NCBI GenBank assembly: GCA_000613465.1
Contig: BAJA01000039.1
Location: 1-50,710 of the forward strand
Direction: 5' to 3'
DNA from: Bacteroides nordii WAL 11050 = JCM 12987
GTDB lineage: Bacteria; Bacteroidota; Bacteroidia; Bacteroidales; Bacteroidaceae
Length of the DNA stretch: 50,710 nt
Shown: one piece after another, positions 29,173 to 38,002 of the stretch
How positions within the stretch are numbered: the first letter of the stretch is position 1
Layout: each line of letters starts with the position of its first letter
Notes under the pieces: generated by a model
What the model was told of the DNA's origin: nothing
Database searches by the model: none
What the model saw: the letters and a program-made list of their open reading frames with translations, nothing else
Program-made: the position numbers and the translations under genes

Positions 29173-30315
29173 TTACATAGCACTTTCCAATATCTCTTTT
29201 GCCACTGTACCTGTTACATTTCCGTTTTCGCCATACTTCACTCCACGGGCATTAAAACGACGTTCTATTTCTTCAATCGTTTCTTTGCCGATCCCCTCTT
29301 CACTCAAGCGGGTAGTGAGTCCCAAGGAACGGAAAAACTCTTCGGTACGGCGGATAGCTCATCAATACGTTCTTCTCTCGTACCGGACGTTATTCCCCAC
29401 ACCCGTTCACCATATTGCAGGATCTTGTCTCCTTTGAACCGACGAAGCACACGCAAGGTAGCCGGATAGACAATGGCCAATGTATGCCCGTGCGTCAATC
29501 CGTGAAGAGCTGTCAGTTCATGCCCAATCATATGTGTAGCCCAGTCTTGCGATACTCCCATGGCTACAAAACCATTCAGCCCCATGGTAGCAGAAAGCAT
29601 AAAATCTGCCATCAACTGGTAGTCATGCTGGTTCTCGCGTATCTGCGGAGCAATCTCTACAAGGGTTTGCAAAATACCTTCTGCCCAGCGGTCCATAAGG
29701 CGGCTTTGACCGGGAGTAGTCATATATTGCTCTACTACGTGCACAAATGTATCGGCAATACCGCAGGCTACCTGATGAGGAGGCAGAGTAAACGTCACCT
29801 CAGGATCAAGGATAGAAAAAAGCGGATAGTTGGCATAGAAAGGATATTTCTCCTTTGTTTCGTGACGGGAGATTACAGCCCCGTTATTCATTTCCGATCC
29901 TGTGGCAGGCAAAGTGAGTACGGTAGAAAGAGGCACGGTATTTGTCACCGGACGTCCGGCAGCCACAAGATCCCAGGCATCTCCATCATATAGTAATCCG
30001 GCAGCTATCAACTTTGTTCCGTCAATGACGGAACCGCCACCTACTGCCAACAGATAGTCAACTTTATGTTCTTTTCCAAGAGCAATGGCTTTACGCAACG
30101 TTTCGATAGCAGGGTTGGGTTCAATGCCCCAGAATTCTACTGTAAAATAATCTTTGAGAGCTTCCTTCACTTGGTCGTACACGCCGTTTTTCTTAACGCT
30201 TCCACCGCCAAAAGTTATCATAATTCGTTTATCGGACGAAATTTCCTTACTCAATTGAGCAATCATCACGCCCCATAATGAGCTTGACGGGATTCTGAAA
30301 AATAAAGTTATTCAT
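29173..30315 (-). CDS. Iron-containing alcohol dehydrogenase (apparent deletions at both ends)
   Basis: An NAD(P)-dependent type III alcohol dehydrogenase of the BDH/YqhD type. The natural start is MNNFIFQNPVKLIMG (ATG at 30315-30313). Frame is lost near 30275 (two bases seem missing before MIAQLSKEI) and near 29357 (one base missing in ERIDELIRRTEEFF). With these restored it is 381 residues ending TVAKEILESAM. The NAD site (YLLAVGGGSVIDGTKLIAAG), LPATGSEMNNGAVI, and the metal ligands (CGIADTFVHVVEQY, MIGHELTALHGLTHGHTLAIV) are intact. A minus-strand -7 box lies at 30346-30353. The physiological substrate is unknown. Confidence 0.87.
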
Positions 30316-30345
30316 AGGTTATTACTTCTTTAATAATGATAAGTG

Positions 30346-30353
30346 CAAAGATA
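30346..30353 (-). promoter_or_regulatory. -7 box of the alcohol dehydrogenase promoter
   Basis: TATCTTTG on the minus strand, 30 bases before the start at 30315. Confidence 0.55.
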
Positions 30354-30429
30354 ACAATCCTACTGCGATATAGGAAGAATCTTTTATAAAAAGAGATTCA
30401 TTCAAGACTGTACAAGAATGAAGCAAACT

Positions 30430-30616
30430 CACCACAGAGTAACACAGAGTTCCACAGAGTTTAAATCTTTATTGAAACGCAGATTAACGCAGATTTTCGC
30501 AAAGGGAAATAAATGTATGATAAAGAACTACAGTCTTTTAATCTGCGTTTATCTGTGTTAATCCGCGTTTTATCAGATAAATACTGCTCTGTGGAACTCT
30601 GTGTTACTCTGTGGTG
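30430..30616. repeat. Family E long inverted repeat (CACAGAG / AACGCAGATT type)
   Basis: The left arm carries three CACAGAG units and GAAACGCAGATTAACGCAG. The right arm is its near reverse complement, running from TTAATCTGCGTTTATCTG to ACTCTGTGTTACTCTGTGG. The arms span about 65-70 bases each. Degraded relatives lie at 18900-18958 and 50483-50575. Confidence 0.75.
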
Positions 30617-30645
30617 AAATACCATACAAAAACGAACAATTCATA

Positions 30646-30756
30646 TTAGTTCACCGGAAGCCATGCGTTAATATCTTCAGCTACAAAAAGCCAGTATAGT
30701 AACAGTAAGATTAAAATAACGACAGCGATTGCAATAAGGACTTTCCTTTGTTTCAT
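30646..30756 (-). CDS. 36-residue single-span membrane peptide
   Basis: A small open frame starting at ATG (30756-30754): MKQRKVLIAIAVVILILLLL, then YWLFVAEDINAWLPVN and a stop at 30648-30646. A basic start, one hydrophobic segment (residues about 6-24) and a short acidic tail are what a small inner-membrane peptide looks like. It lies in an otherwise gene-free gap upstream of the trp promoter, on the opposite strand. I do not recognise the family. The composition is far from random, but expression is unproven. Confidence 0.5.
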   Translation of the reverse strand: MKQRKVLIAIAVVILILLLLYWLFVAEDINAWLPVN

Positions 30757-30887
30757 AATTTGGTTTCTGTTTAAATATTAATTGTATAATTAAACAAATC
30801 AAGAGAAGGAAATGTTTATTTAGTACTTTCTTCAAACGAAAAGAATAAAAAAAGAAAGATTTTGTTTGCTATTTCAAACAATGTGTT

Positions 30888-30895
30888 TATATTTG
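30888..30895 (+). promoter_or_regulatory. -7 box of the trp operon promoter
   Basis: TATATTTG with a TTTG at 30865-30868, 19 bases upstream, at the -33 spacing. The leader peptide begins 24 bases after the box. Confidence 0.65.
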
Positions 30896-30918
30896 CCCCC
30901 GTAAAACATCAAAAGACA

Positions 30919-30981
30919 ATGAGAACAATGTTAGTAAATACATATTGGTGGTGGCGCCCGTTACAACTCCGACAGTCGTAA
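30919..30981 (+). CDS. trpL: trp operon leader peptide with three consecutive Trp codons
   Basis: A 20-codon frame beginning ATG at 30919 and ending TAA at 30979. Codons 10-12 (30946-30954) are TGG TGG TGG inside NTYWWWRPLQ. It lies between the trp promoter and trpB and is followed by a strong terminator hairpin at 31034-31066. Three adjacent codons for the rarest amino acid, just upstream of a terminator and the trp genes, is the arrangement of classical transcription attenuation: scarcity of Trp-tRNA stalls the ribosome and lets an alternative pairing (30970-30975 with 31039-31044) prevent the terminator. Confidence 0.85.
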   Translation: MRTMLVNTYWWWRPLQLRQS

Positions 30982-31033
30982 GGGAGCAGTGCTCGTATGT
31001 ATATACCTCATTAAAGATATAACAGATTTGAAA

Positions 31034-31066
31034 GAGCCCTGTCGCAACTTGCGACAGGGCTCTTTT
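31034..31066 (+). terminator. trp attenuator
   Basis: Perfect 12-bp stem GAGCCCTGTCGC (31034-31045) with 31051-31062, a 5-base loop AACTT (extendable), then TTTT. The upstream CGACAG at 30970-30975, just beyond the Trp codons, can pair with CTGTCG at 31039-31044 inside the left arm and so act as antiterminator. Confidence 0.85.
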
Positions 31067-31138
31067 CATTTCCACCCCATTTGTCGAATCCGGCTCAGCC
31101 GGCATTACAACAGAGTTTAATTATAAAAAGAAGAATAT

Positions 31139-32318
31139 ATGAAAAGTTATCAAGTTGACAAAGATGGTTATTATGGAGAATTTGGCGGAGCGTATATCCC
31201 CGAAATACTTCATAAATGTGTAGAAGAATTAAAGAATACATACCTCACCGTACTGAATGATGAGGGTTTCAAACAAGAGTTCGACCAACTACTGCGCGAC
31301 TACGTAGACGTCCCTCCCCTCTCTACCTGGCACGCCGCCTTTCAGAGAAATACGGATGTAAGATGTACCTGAAACGGGAAGACCTCAACCATACCGGTGC
31401 TCATAAGATAAACAATACCATCGGTCAGATATTGCTGCTCGCCGAATGGGTAAGACTCGTATCATCGCCGAAACAGGTGCCGGACAACATGGAGTAGCTA
31501 CAGCCACCGTTTGTGCACTGATGAACATGGAGTGCATTGTCTACATGGGTAAGACAGATGTGGAACGCCAGCATATCAACGTAGAGAAGATGAAAATGCT
31601 CGGTGCAACAGTTATCCCGGTAACATCGGGAAATATGACACTGAAAGATGCTACCAACGAAGCGATACGCGATTGGTGTTGTCATCCGGCAGATACGTAC
31701 TACATCATCGGTTCTACGGTTGGCCCTCACCCTTACCCGGACATGGTAGCACGCTTGCAGTCAGTGATCAGTGAAGAGATAAAAAAACAACTCGCAGAAA
31801 AAGAGGGACGCGACTATCCCGATTATCTTATCGCCTGTGTAGGTGGAGGAAGTAATGCTGCAGGTACTATCTATCATTATCTGGACGACGAACGGGTACG
31901 CATCGTTCTGGCAGAAGCCGGAGGAAAAGGCGTAGAAACCGGACAAACCGCAGCAACTATCCAACTCGGGAAAATGGGTATCATTCACGGAGCACGTACC
32001 TTCGTCATCCAAGACGAAGACGGGCAGATTGAAGAGCCCTATTCTATCTCTGCCGGATTGGACTATCCTGGCATCGGACCGATACATGCTAACCTTGCAT
32101 CGCAGCATCGTGCCACAGTACTGGCCGTAAATGACGACGAAGCCATAGAAGCCGCCTACGAACTGACAAAACTGGAAGGAATCATTCCGGCACTCGAATC
32201 GGCCCATGCATTAGGTGCCCTCAAAAAATTAAAGTTCAACCCGGAAGATGTAGTAGTATTAACTGTGTCGGGAAGAGGAGATAAGGATATTGAAACCTAT
32301 TTGAAATTTACGATTTGA
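31139..32318 (+). CDS. trpB: Tryptophan synthase beta subunit (two apparent 1-base deletions)
   Basis: Condenses indole with serine to tryptophan using PLP. It starts MKSYQVDKDGYYGEFGGAYIPEILHKC. Frame is lost near 31307 (G missing in YVGRPSPLYLARRL) and near 31436 (G missing in QILLARRMGKTRII). Restored length is 394 codons. The PLP lysine lies in REDLNHTGAHKINNT, and ETGAGQHGVATA plus the GGGSNAAG phosphate loop are intact. The C-terminus ends KFTI, then a stop, within sequence of the family B repeat that follows. First structural gene of the operon, just after the attenuator. This gene order is typical of Bacteroidetes. Confidence 0.94.
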
Positions 32319-32447
32319 CGATTTACTATTTACGATTGGGATTACCCTTATTCATAAATAAAGTAACTTCAATCGTAAATTGTAAATCGTCTAATCGTAA
32401 ATCAAAGTGGTTTTAATTGTAAATAGTAAATCGTCTAATCGTAAATA
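32310..32447. repeat. Family B inverted-repeat element (trpB-trpE gap)
   Basis: A left arm of ATTTACGATTTGACG units, a core at 32338-32375 beginning GGGATTACCC and ending AAAGTAACTTCAATCG, and a right arm of TCGTAAATTGTAAATCG units. The trpB stop codon is inside the left arm. Confidence 0.8.
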
Positions 32448-32452
32448 ACCCC

Positions 32453-33853
32453 ATGTTTAATTATAAAACTAACAGCAAACAGGTACTTGGCGACCTGCAT
32501 ACTCCGGTAAGTATCTACCTTAAGGTACGCGATATGTATCCGCAATCGGTACTCATGGAAAGCTCAGACTTCCATGCCGGAGAGAATTCCATGTCATACA
32601 TCGCTCTCTGCCCACTGGCAAGCGTAGGTGTCAACAACGACCTTGTCACTACTACCTATCCGGACAATACCCGCGAAGAAAAGCCGCTGACAGAAACCTT
32701 CACAGTAGAAAATGCCATTAACAGCTTCATTAACTGTTTCCATGTATCGGGAGAACACAAGGAAGTATGCGGACTCTACGGTTATACCACTTTCAATGCC
32801 GTGAAATACTTTGAACATATCCCCATTAAAGAGAGTCACGACCAGATGAATGATGCACCGGATATATTGTACATCTTATATAAGTATATCATCATCTTCA
32901 ATCATTTCAAAAACGAGCTTACGCTTGTAGAAATGCTCAGCGAAGGAGAAGAAAGCGGATTGCCGGAACTGGAATCTACCATCGAGAACCGTAATTACGC
33001 ATCTTATAACTTCTCTGTGACCGGTCCGGTAACAAGCCCCATCACCGATGAGCAACACAAAGCAAATGTTCGCAAAGGTATCGCACACTGTCTGCGTGGC
33101 GATGTTTTCCAGATTGTTTTATCGAGAAGATTCGTACAGCCTTATGCCGGCGATGATTTCAAAGTATACCGTGCTCTGCGTAGCATTAACCCTTCCCCTT
33201 ATCTGTTTTACTTCGACTTTGGCGGTTACCGCATCTTCGGTTCATCTCCCGAAACACACTGCAAAATTGAAGGCAAACAAGCCTGTATTGATCCCATAGC
33301 AGGAACTACCCGCCGCACGGGCGACTCTATCAAAGACAAAGAACTCGCAGAGGCTCTGCTTGCAGACCCGAAAGAGAATGCAGAACATGTCATGCTGGTA
33401 GATCTGGCACGAAATGACCTCAGCCGCAACTGCCACGACGTGCGTGTAGTGTTCTACAAAGAACCACAGTACTACAGTCATGTGATCCATCTGGTCAGCC
33501 GCGTCAGCGGAGTACTCAACCAAGAGAGTAGCTCCATGAAAACGTTCATCGACACTTTTCCGGCAGGTACACTTAGCGGTGCACCCAAAGTACGCGCCAT
33601 GCAACTTATCAGTGAGATAGAACCGCACAACCGCGGCGCCTATGGCGGTTGTATCGGATTCATCGGACTAAACGGAGACTTGAACCAAGCCATTACAATT
33701 CGTACCTTTGTGAGTCGTAACAATGAACTGTGGCTCCAGGCAGGAGGTGGTATTGTAGCCCGCAGCCAGGACGAATATGAATTGCAGGAAGTAAACAACA
33801 AGTTGGGTGCATTGAAGAAAGCAATAGACTTGGCAGTAACACTTAAAAATTAA
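32453..33853 (+). CDS. trpE: Anthranilate synthase component I
   Basis: Converts chorismate to anthranilate with ammonia from TrpG. 466 residues with the chorismate-binding domain: GDVFQIVLSRRFVQPY, INPSPYLFYFDFGGYRIFGSSPE, PIAGTTRRTGDSIKDKELAE, VDLARNDLSR, FPAGTLSGAPKVRAM and the ending QAGGGIVARSQDEYE. The N-terminal ESSDFHAGENSMSYIA resembles the ESxxxxxxxxRxS feedback-binding region of TrpE. It lies 5 bases before trpG. No frameshift. Confidence 0.95.
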   Translation: MFNYKTNSKQVLGDLHTPVSIYLKVRDMYPQSVLMESSDFHAGENSMSYIALCPLASVGVNNDLVTTTYPDNTREEKPLTETFTVENAINSFINCFHVSGEHKEVCGLYGYTTFNAVKYFEHIPIKESHDQMNDAPDILYILYKYIIIFNHFKNELTLVEMLSEGEESGLPELESTIENRNYASYNFSVTGPVTSPITDEQHKANVRKGIAHCLRGDVFQIVLSRRFVQPYAGDDFKVYRALRSINPSPYLFYFDFGGYRIFGSSPETHCKIEGKQACIDPIAGTTRRTGDSIKDKELAEALLADPKENAEHVMLVDLARNDLSRNCHDVRVVFYKEPQYYSHVIHLVSRVSGVLNQESSSMKTFIDTFPAGTLSGAPKVRAMQLISEIEPHNRGAYGGCIGFIGLNGDLNQAITIRTFVSRNNELWLQAGGGIVARSQDEYELQEVNNKLGALKKAIDLAVTLKN

Positions 33854-33858
33854 AGACA

Positions 33859-34425
33859 ATGAAGATATTACTTTTAGATAACTACGACTCTTTCACTTAT
33901 AATTTGCTGCATGTTGTGAAGGAATTGGGAATCAAAGATGTAGAAGTATTCCGTAACGATCAGATTGCACTCAGTGAAATAGAACGCTTTGACAAGATCA
34001 TCCTCTCACCCGGTCCCGGTATACCGGAAGAAGCCGGTCTGTTATTGCCCATCATCAAACAATATGCCCCAACCAAAAGTATTCTCGGCGTTTGTCTGGG
34101 GCATCAAGCTATCGGCGAAGCTTTCGGTGCTACACTGGAAAACCTTACAGATGTATATCATGGTGTACAAACCCCGGTTCATATCATCAAAGACGATATT
34201 TTGTTTCAGAATCTGGAGCACGAAATACCCGTAGGACGCTACCATTCATGGGTAGTAAGCCGCAACGCTTTTCCAGAGTGTCTGGAAATTACAGCCGAAA
34301 GCCAGGAAGGGCAAATCATGGCATTGCGCCATCGGATGTACGATGTACATGGCATTCAATTCCATCCCGAATCGGTGTTGACACCACAGGGCAAAGTTAT
34401 CATTCAGAACTTTTTAAATGCATAA
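33859..34425 (+). CDS. trpG: Anthranilate synthase component II (glutamine amidotransferase)
   Basis: 188-residue class I amidotransferase that feeds ammonia to TrpE. Start MKILLLDNYDSFTYNLLHVV. Oxyanion region LSPGPGIPEEAGL, nucleophile in LGVCLGHQAIGEAFGA, and catalytic His-Glu in GIQFHPESVLTPQG. It is not fused to TrpD, and its stop lies at the trpD start region. It may also serve p-aminobenzoate synthesis, as in some bacteria; the trp context favours TrpG. Confidence 0.94.
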   Translation: MKILLLDNYDSFTYNLLHVVKELGIKDVEVFRNDQIALSEIERFDKIILSPGPGIPEEAGLLLPIIKQYAPTKSILGVCLGHQAIGEAFGATLENLTDVYHGVQTPVHIIKDDILFQNLEHEIPVGRYHSWVVSRNAFPECLEITAESQEGQIMALRHRMYDVHGIQFHPESVLTPQGKVIIQNFLNA

Positions 34426-34429
34426 ATGT

Positions 34430-35425
34430 ATGAAACAGATTCTATATAAGCTCTTCGAGCACCAATACCTGGGACGGGACGAAGCCCGTATCATCCTGCA
34501 AAACATAGCACAGGGCAAATATAATGATGTACAGGTGGCATCTCTAATCACCGTTTTTCTGATGCGCAATATCTCCGTAGAGGAATTATGCGGTTTTCGC
34601 GATGCTTTACTCGAGATGCGGGTCCCTGTCGATCTGAGTGAGTTCTCTCCGATTGACATTGTAGGCACGGGTGGTGATGGAAAAAACACCTTCAATATTT
34701 CTACAGCAGCCTGCTTCACAGTAGCCGGAGCTGGCTTTCCGGTTGTGAAGCATGGAAACTACGGAGCTACTTCCGTCAGCGGTGCCAGCAATGTAATGGA
34801 ACAACACGGTGTGAAATTTACCAATGATGTTGATAAGTTACGGCGTTCTATGGAGAGGTGTAACATCGCTTATCTGCACGCTCCCCTCTTCAACCCGGCA
34901 CTCAAAGCAGTAGCTCCGGTACGCAAATCACTGGCAGTACGTACGTTTTTCAATATGCTTGGTCCGTTGGTCAATCCGGTATTACCGAGCTACCAGCTGT
35001 TGGGCGTCTACAATCTGCCTTTGCTTCGTCTGTATAGCTACACTTATCAGGCAAGCAACATTAAGTTCGCAGTAGTCCACAGCCTGGACGGATATGACGA
35101 AATATCCCTGACAAAGGAATTCAAAGTAGCTACCAGCGAGAGTGAGAAAATTTACACCCCCGAAAGCCTTGGTTTCTCTCGTTACACGGAGATGGATCTG
35201 GATGGTGGAAACACACCAGAAGATGCCGCAAGGATATTCGACAACGTACTGGCAAATACAGCTACCGAAGCACAAAAAGATGTAGTAATTGTCAATGCTG
35301 CCTTTGCCATCAATGTGATTTGTCCGGAGAAGCCAATAGAAGAGTGTATTGCCCTTGCCCGCGAGTCGCTGGAAAGTGGAAGGGCACTGGATACGCTTAA
35401 GAAATTTATAAATAGTGGTGAGTGA
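34430..35425 (+). CDS. trpD: Anthranilate phosphoribosyltransferase
   Basis: Adds phosphoribose from PRPP to anthranilate. The chosen start is ATG at 34430 (MKQILYKLFEHQYLGRDEAR); an upstream ATG at 34418 would overlap trpG by eight bases and add four residues. Family motifs are VGTGGDGKNTFNIST (anthranilate/PRPP loop), KHGNYGATSVSGASNVMEQ, and FFNMLGPLVNPVLPSYQLLG. About 331 residues. It ends in FINSGE with the stop inside a family A repeat. Confidence 0.94.
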   Translation: MKQILYKLFEHQYLGRDEARIILQNIAQGKYNDVQVASLITVFLMRNISVEELCGFRDALLEMRVPVDLSEFSPIDIVGTGGDGKNTFNISTAACFTVAGAGFPVVKHGNYGATSVSGASNVMEQHGVKFTNDVDKLRRSMERCNIAYLHAPLFNPALKAVAPVRKSLAVRTFFNMLGPLVNPVLPSYQLLGVYNLPLLRLYSYTYQASNIKFAVVHSLDGYDEISLTKEFKVATSESEKIYTPESLGFSRYTEMDLDGGNTPEDAARIFDNVLANTATEAQKDVVIVNAAFAINVICPEKPIEECIALARESLESGRALDTLKKFINSGE

Positions 35426-35525
35426 TTAGTGATAAGTGATTAGTGCCATGCGGATGATCGCGCAGCCCACTAATCACTTATCACTAATCGCTTATCACTA
35501 ACCACTAATCATTAATCACTATTTT
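35413..35525. repeat. Family A inverted-repeat element (trpD-trpC gap)
   Basis: A left arm of GTGATTAGTGATAAGTGA units, a core at 35446-35468 beginning CCATGCGG and ending GCGCAGCC, and a right arm of CACTAATCACTTATCAC units. It overlaps the trpD stop codon and stops a few bases before trpC. Confidence 0.8.
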
Positions 35526-35529
35526 TCCT

Positions 35530-36314
35530 ATGCCCGATATATTATCTGAAATTATCGCTAACAAGCGGATTGAAGTGGAGTTGCAGAAGCAATCCATTAC
35601 AATCGAACAATTATACGAAGGGGTTAGTGACGTCCCTCCTACCCGCTCTATGAAACAGGCATTAGCTACTTCTTCCAGTGGTATTATTGCCGAGTTCAAA
35701 CGCCGTTCTCCCTCTAAAGGCTGGATAAAGGAAACAGCCAGTCCGGAGGAGATCATTCCCGATTATGCTGCTGCTGGTGCTTCTGCACTATCTATCCTTA
35801 CTGATGAGAAATTCTTTGGCGGAACATTACGTGATATCCGTATCGCCCGTCCGTTGGTGGATCTACCCATCTAAGGAAAGAGTTCATTATCGATGAGTAT
35901 CAGCTCTACCAGGCCCGTATCGTAGGTGCCGATGCAGTGCTGCTTATTGCTGCTGCACTCGAACAGGACGAATGCCATGCACTGACTGATAAAGCTCATG
36001 AACTCGGTCTTGAAGTCCTGCTCGAAATTCATAGTGCAGACGAGCTTACTTATATAAATAAGGAGACAGATATGGTAGGTATCAACAATCGTAACCTCGG
36101 GAGCTTTCATACAGATGTTGCCAACTCCTTCCGTCTGGCAGAACATTTGCCGGAAGACATCATACGCGTATCCGAAAGCGGACTTTCTCAACCAGAAACC
36201 GTATCTCAGTTACGCGATGCCGGTTTCAGAGGTTTTCTTATCGGCGAAACCTTTATGCGCACCGGGCAACCGGGTGAAACACTCAAAGATTTTATAGATA
36301 AAATAATCACATAA
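35530..36314 (+). CDS. trpC: Indole-3-glycerol-phosphate synthase (one apparent 1-base deletion)
   Basis: Closes the indole ring. The TIM-barrel motifs are GIIAEFKRRSPSKGWIK (catalytic lysine and substrate loop), GASALSILTDEKFFGGTL, QLYQARIVGADAVLLIAAAL, GINNRNLGSFHTD, and SESGLSQPETVSQLRDAGFRGFLIG. Frame is lost near 35871 (C missing in LPILRKEFIID). Restored length is 262 codons, normal for a monofunctional TrpC. It is separate from TrpF, which follows 22 bases later. Confidence 0.93.
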
Positions 36315-36336
36315 TAACTCTTAATCCCTCAAGAAA

Positions 36337-36954
36337 ATGGTAAACAACAAATTAATCAAAGTTTGCGGCATGTGTGAAGGAGAAAATATTCGTGAAGTAG
36401 AATCACCGGACATCGACATGATCGGGTTCATCTTCTATCCCAAATCTCCACGTTACTTATGCGAAATGCCCGATTATATGCCTGCCAATGCCCGCCGTGT
36501 CGGAGTCTTTGTTAACGAAGATAAGCAGACAATAGAAATGTTTGCCGACCGTTTCAGTCTGGACTTCATTCAATTACACGGAAATGAATCGCCGGAATAT
36601 TGCCGGTCACTCCAGTTGTCAGGACTGAAACTTATCAAGGCATTCCCTATAGCCAGCAGAAAGGATCTGCAAAACGTACACAATTACAGTAATTTCTGCA
36701 AATACTTTCTCTTTGATACAAAGTGCGAACAACGCGGAGGATCGGGCAATCAATTCGACTGGAGTATTCTGCATATCTATAAAGGACGTACTCCCTTCAT
36801 ACTGAGTGGCGGTATCAATCCTTATAGCGCCAAAGCACTCAAAGAGTTTCAGCACCCCCTACTGGTAGGCTACGATCTCAACAGTCGCTTTGAAGTAAAA
36901 CCGGGAAAGAAGGACGCACAACGTATCCATCTGTTTTTAAACGAATTACGCTAA
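36337..36954 (+). CDS. trpF: Phosphoribosylanthranilate isomerase
   Basis: Amadori rearrangement of phosphoribosylanthranilate. 205 residues of TIM-barrel type. KVCGMCEGENIREVE contains the catalytic cysteine (KVCGM), then MIGFIFYPKSPRYL, FIQLHGNESPEYCRSL, LFDTK with the catalytic aspartate, and FILSGGINPYSAKAL. Tight spacing to trpC (22 bases) and trpA (21 bases) supports one transcript. No frameshift. Confidence 0.93.
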   Translation: MVNNKLIKVCGMCEGENIREVESPDIDMIGFIFYPKSPRYLCEMPDYMPANARRVGVFVNEDKQTIEMFADRFSLDFIQLHGNESPEYCRSLQLSGLKLIKAFPIASRKDLQNVHNYSNFCKYFLFDTKCEQRGGSGNQFDWSILHIYKGRTPFILSGGINPYSAKALKEFQHPLLVGYDLNSRFEVKPGKKDAQRIHLFLNELR

Positions 36955-36975
36955 CAATAAAGAAAGAATAAAAAC

Positions 36976-37749
36976 ATGAATAGAATCAATCAACTCTTCG
37001 GCAGCGATAAAAAAAACCTGCTATCTATCTATTTTTGTGCCGGTACTCCTACATTGGAGGGAACAGCCAACGTTATCCGCACCCTCGAAAAGCACGGTGT
37101 AAGTATGATTGAAATCGGCATTCCATTCAGTGATCCAATGGCAGACGGTATTGTGATTCAGAATGCAGCCACACGGGCACTTCGTAACGGCATGTCACTC
37201 AAACGGCTTTTCGAACAGCTCCACGGTATTCGCGAAGATGTGAAAATTCCACTTGTATTTATGGGATACCTGAATCCTATCATGCAGTTTGGGTTTGAAA
37301 ACTTCTGCCGCCAATGCGTTGAATGTGGCATTGATGGAGTTATTATTCCCGATCTTCCTTTTCGCGACTACCAGGAGCAATACCGCCCCATAGCCGAACG
37401 TTATGACATTAAAGTAATTATGCTTATCACTCCCGAAACCAGCGAAGAACGCATACGTGAAATAGACGCCCATACAGACGGGTTTATTTATATGGTATCT
37501 TCGGCTGCCACTACAGGCGCCCAGCAGGATTTTGATGTGCAGAAGCGTGCTTACTTCAAGAAGATAGACGAAATGAAACTACGCAATCCGCGCATGGTGG
37601 GTTTTGGCATTTCGAACAAAGCTACCTTCCGTGCAGCATGTGACAATGCGCGGGGAGGTATTATAGGCAGTCGATTTGTTACTTTACTGGAAGAAGAAAA
37701 AGACCCTGAAAAAGCAATCCTTCGGCTGCTGGAAGCAATTCGGGAGTAA
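36976..37749 (+). CDS. trpA: Tryptophan synthase alpha subunit
   Basis: Cleaves indole-3-glycerol phosphate to indole, which passes to TrpB. 257 residues. Catalytic Glu in MIEIGIPFSDPMADG, catalytic Asp in GVIIPDLPFRDY, and the loop FIYMVSSAATTGAQ. MVGFGISNKATF and GIIGSRFV form the phosphate-binding end. Last gene of the trp operon. The sequence following the stop is a family D repeat. Confidence 0.95.
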   Translation: MNRINQLFGSDKKNLLSIYFCAGTPTLEGTANVIRTLEKHGVSMIEIGIPFSDPMADGIVIQNAATRALRNGMSLKRLFEQLHGIREDVKIPLVFMGYLNPIMQFGFENFCRQCVECGIDGVIIPDLPFRDYQEQYRPIAERYDIKVIMLITPETSEERIREIDAHTDGFIYMVSSAATTGAQQDFDVQKRAYFKKIDEMKLRNPRMVGFGISNKATFRAACDNARGGIIGSRFVTLLEEEKDPEKAILRLLEAIRE

Positions 37750-37935
37750 GTTGATGAGTTTGTAAGTTTGTGAGTTGATAAGTTGATGAGTTGGTAAGTT
37801 GAAGAGTTGGTGAGTTGAAAAGTTGGTGAATTGGTGAGTTGACAAGAGGACAAGTTGTCAACTCACAAACTTACAAACAAACTTATAAACTCACAAACTT
37901 ACCAACTCACAAACTCATCAACTCACAAACTTACC
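37748..37935. repeat. Family D inverted-repeat element (trpA-ansA gap)
   Basis: A left arm of about a dozen AGTTGATGAGTTTGTAAG-like units, a poorly defined centre near 37845-37858 (GACAAGAGGACAAGTTG), and a right arm of CAACTCACAAACTTAC units. It begins at the trpA stop codon. Confidence 0.8.
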
Positions 37936-37966
37936 CAACGATAATCCATAAATCATAATAAATTTA

Positions 37967-37974
37967 TATCTTTG
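37967..37974 (+). promoter_or_regulatory. -7 box of the ansA promoter
   Basis: TATCTTTG, 28 bases before the ansA ATG. Confidence 0.6.
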
Positions 37975-38002
37975 TCGCCGATTTAACAAAAGAGCCACAG
38001 AT

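Noticed and set aside
34418..34429. Upstream start for trpD
   Set aside because: It overlaps the trpG end and adds four residues not expected from the family; ATG at 34430 fits better.
15569..37935. Repeat arrays as CRISPR
   Set aside because: Units are 6-9 base degenerate words in inverted arms with no constant repeat and unique spacers, and no cas gene is present.
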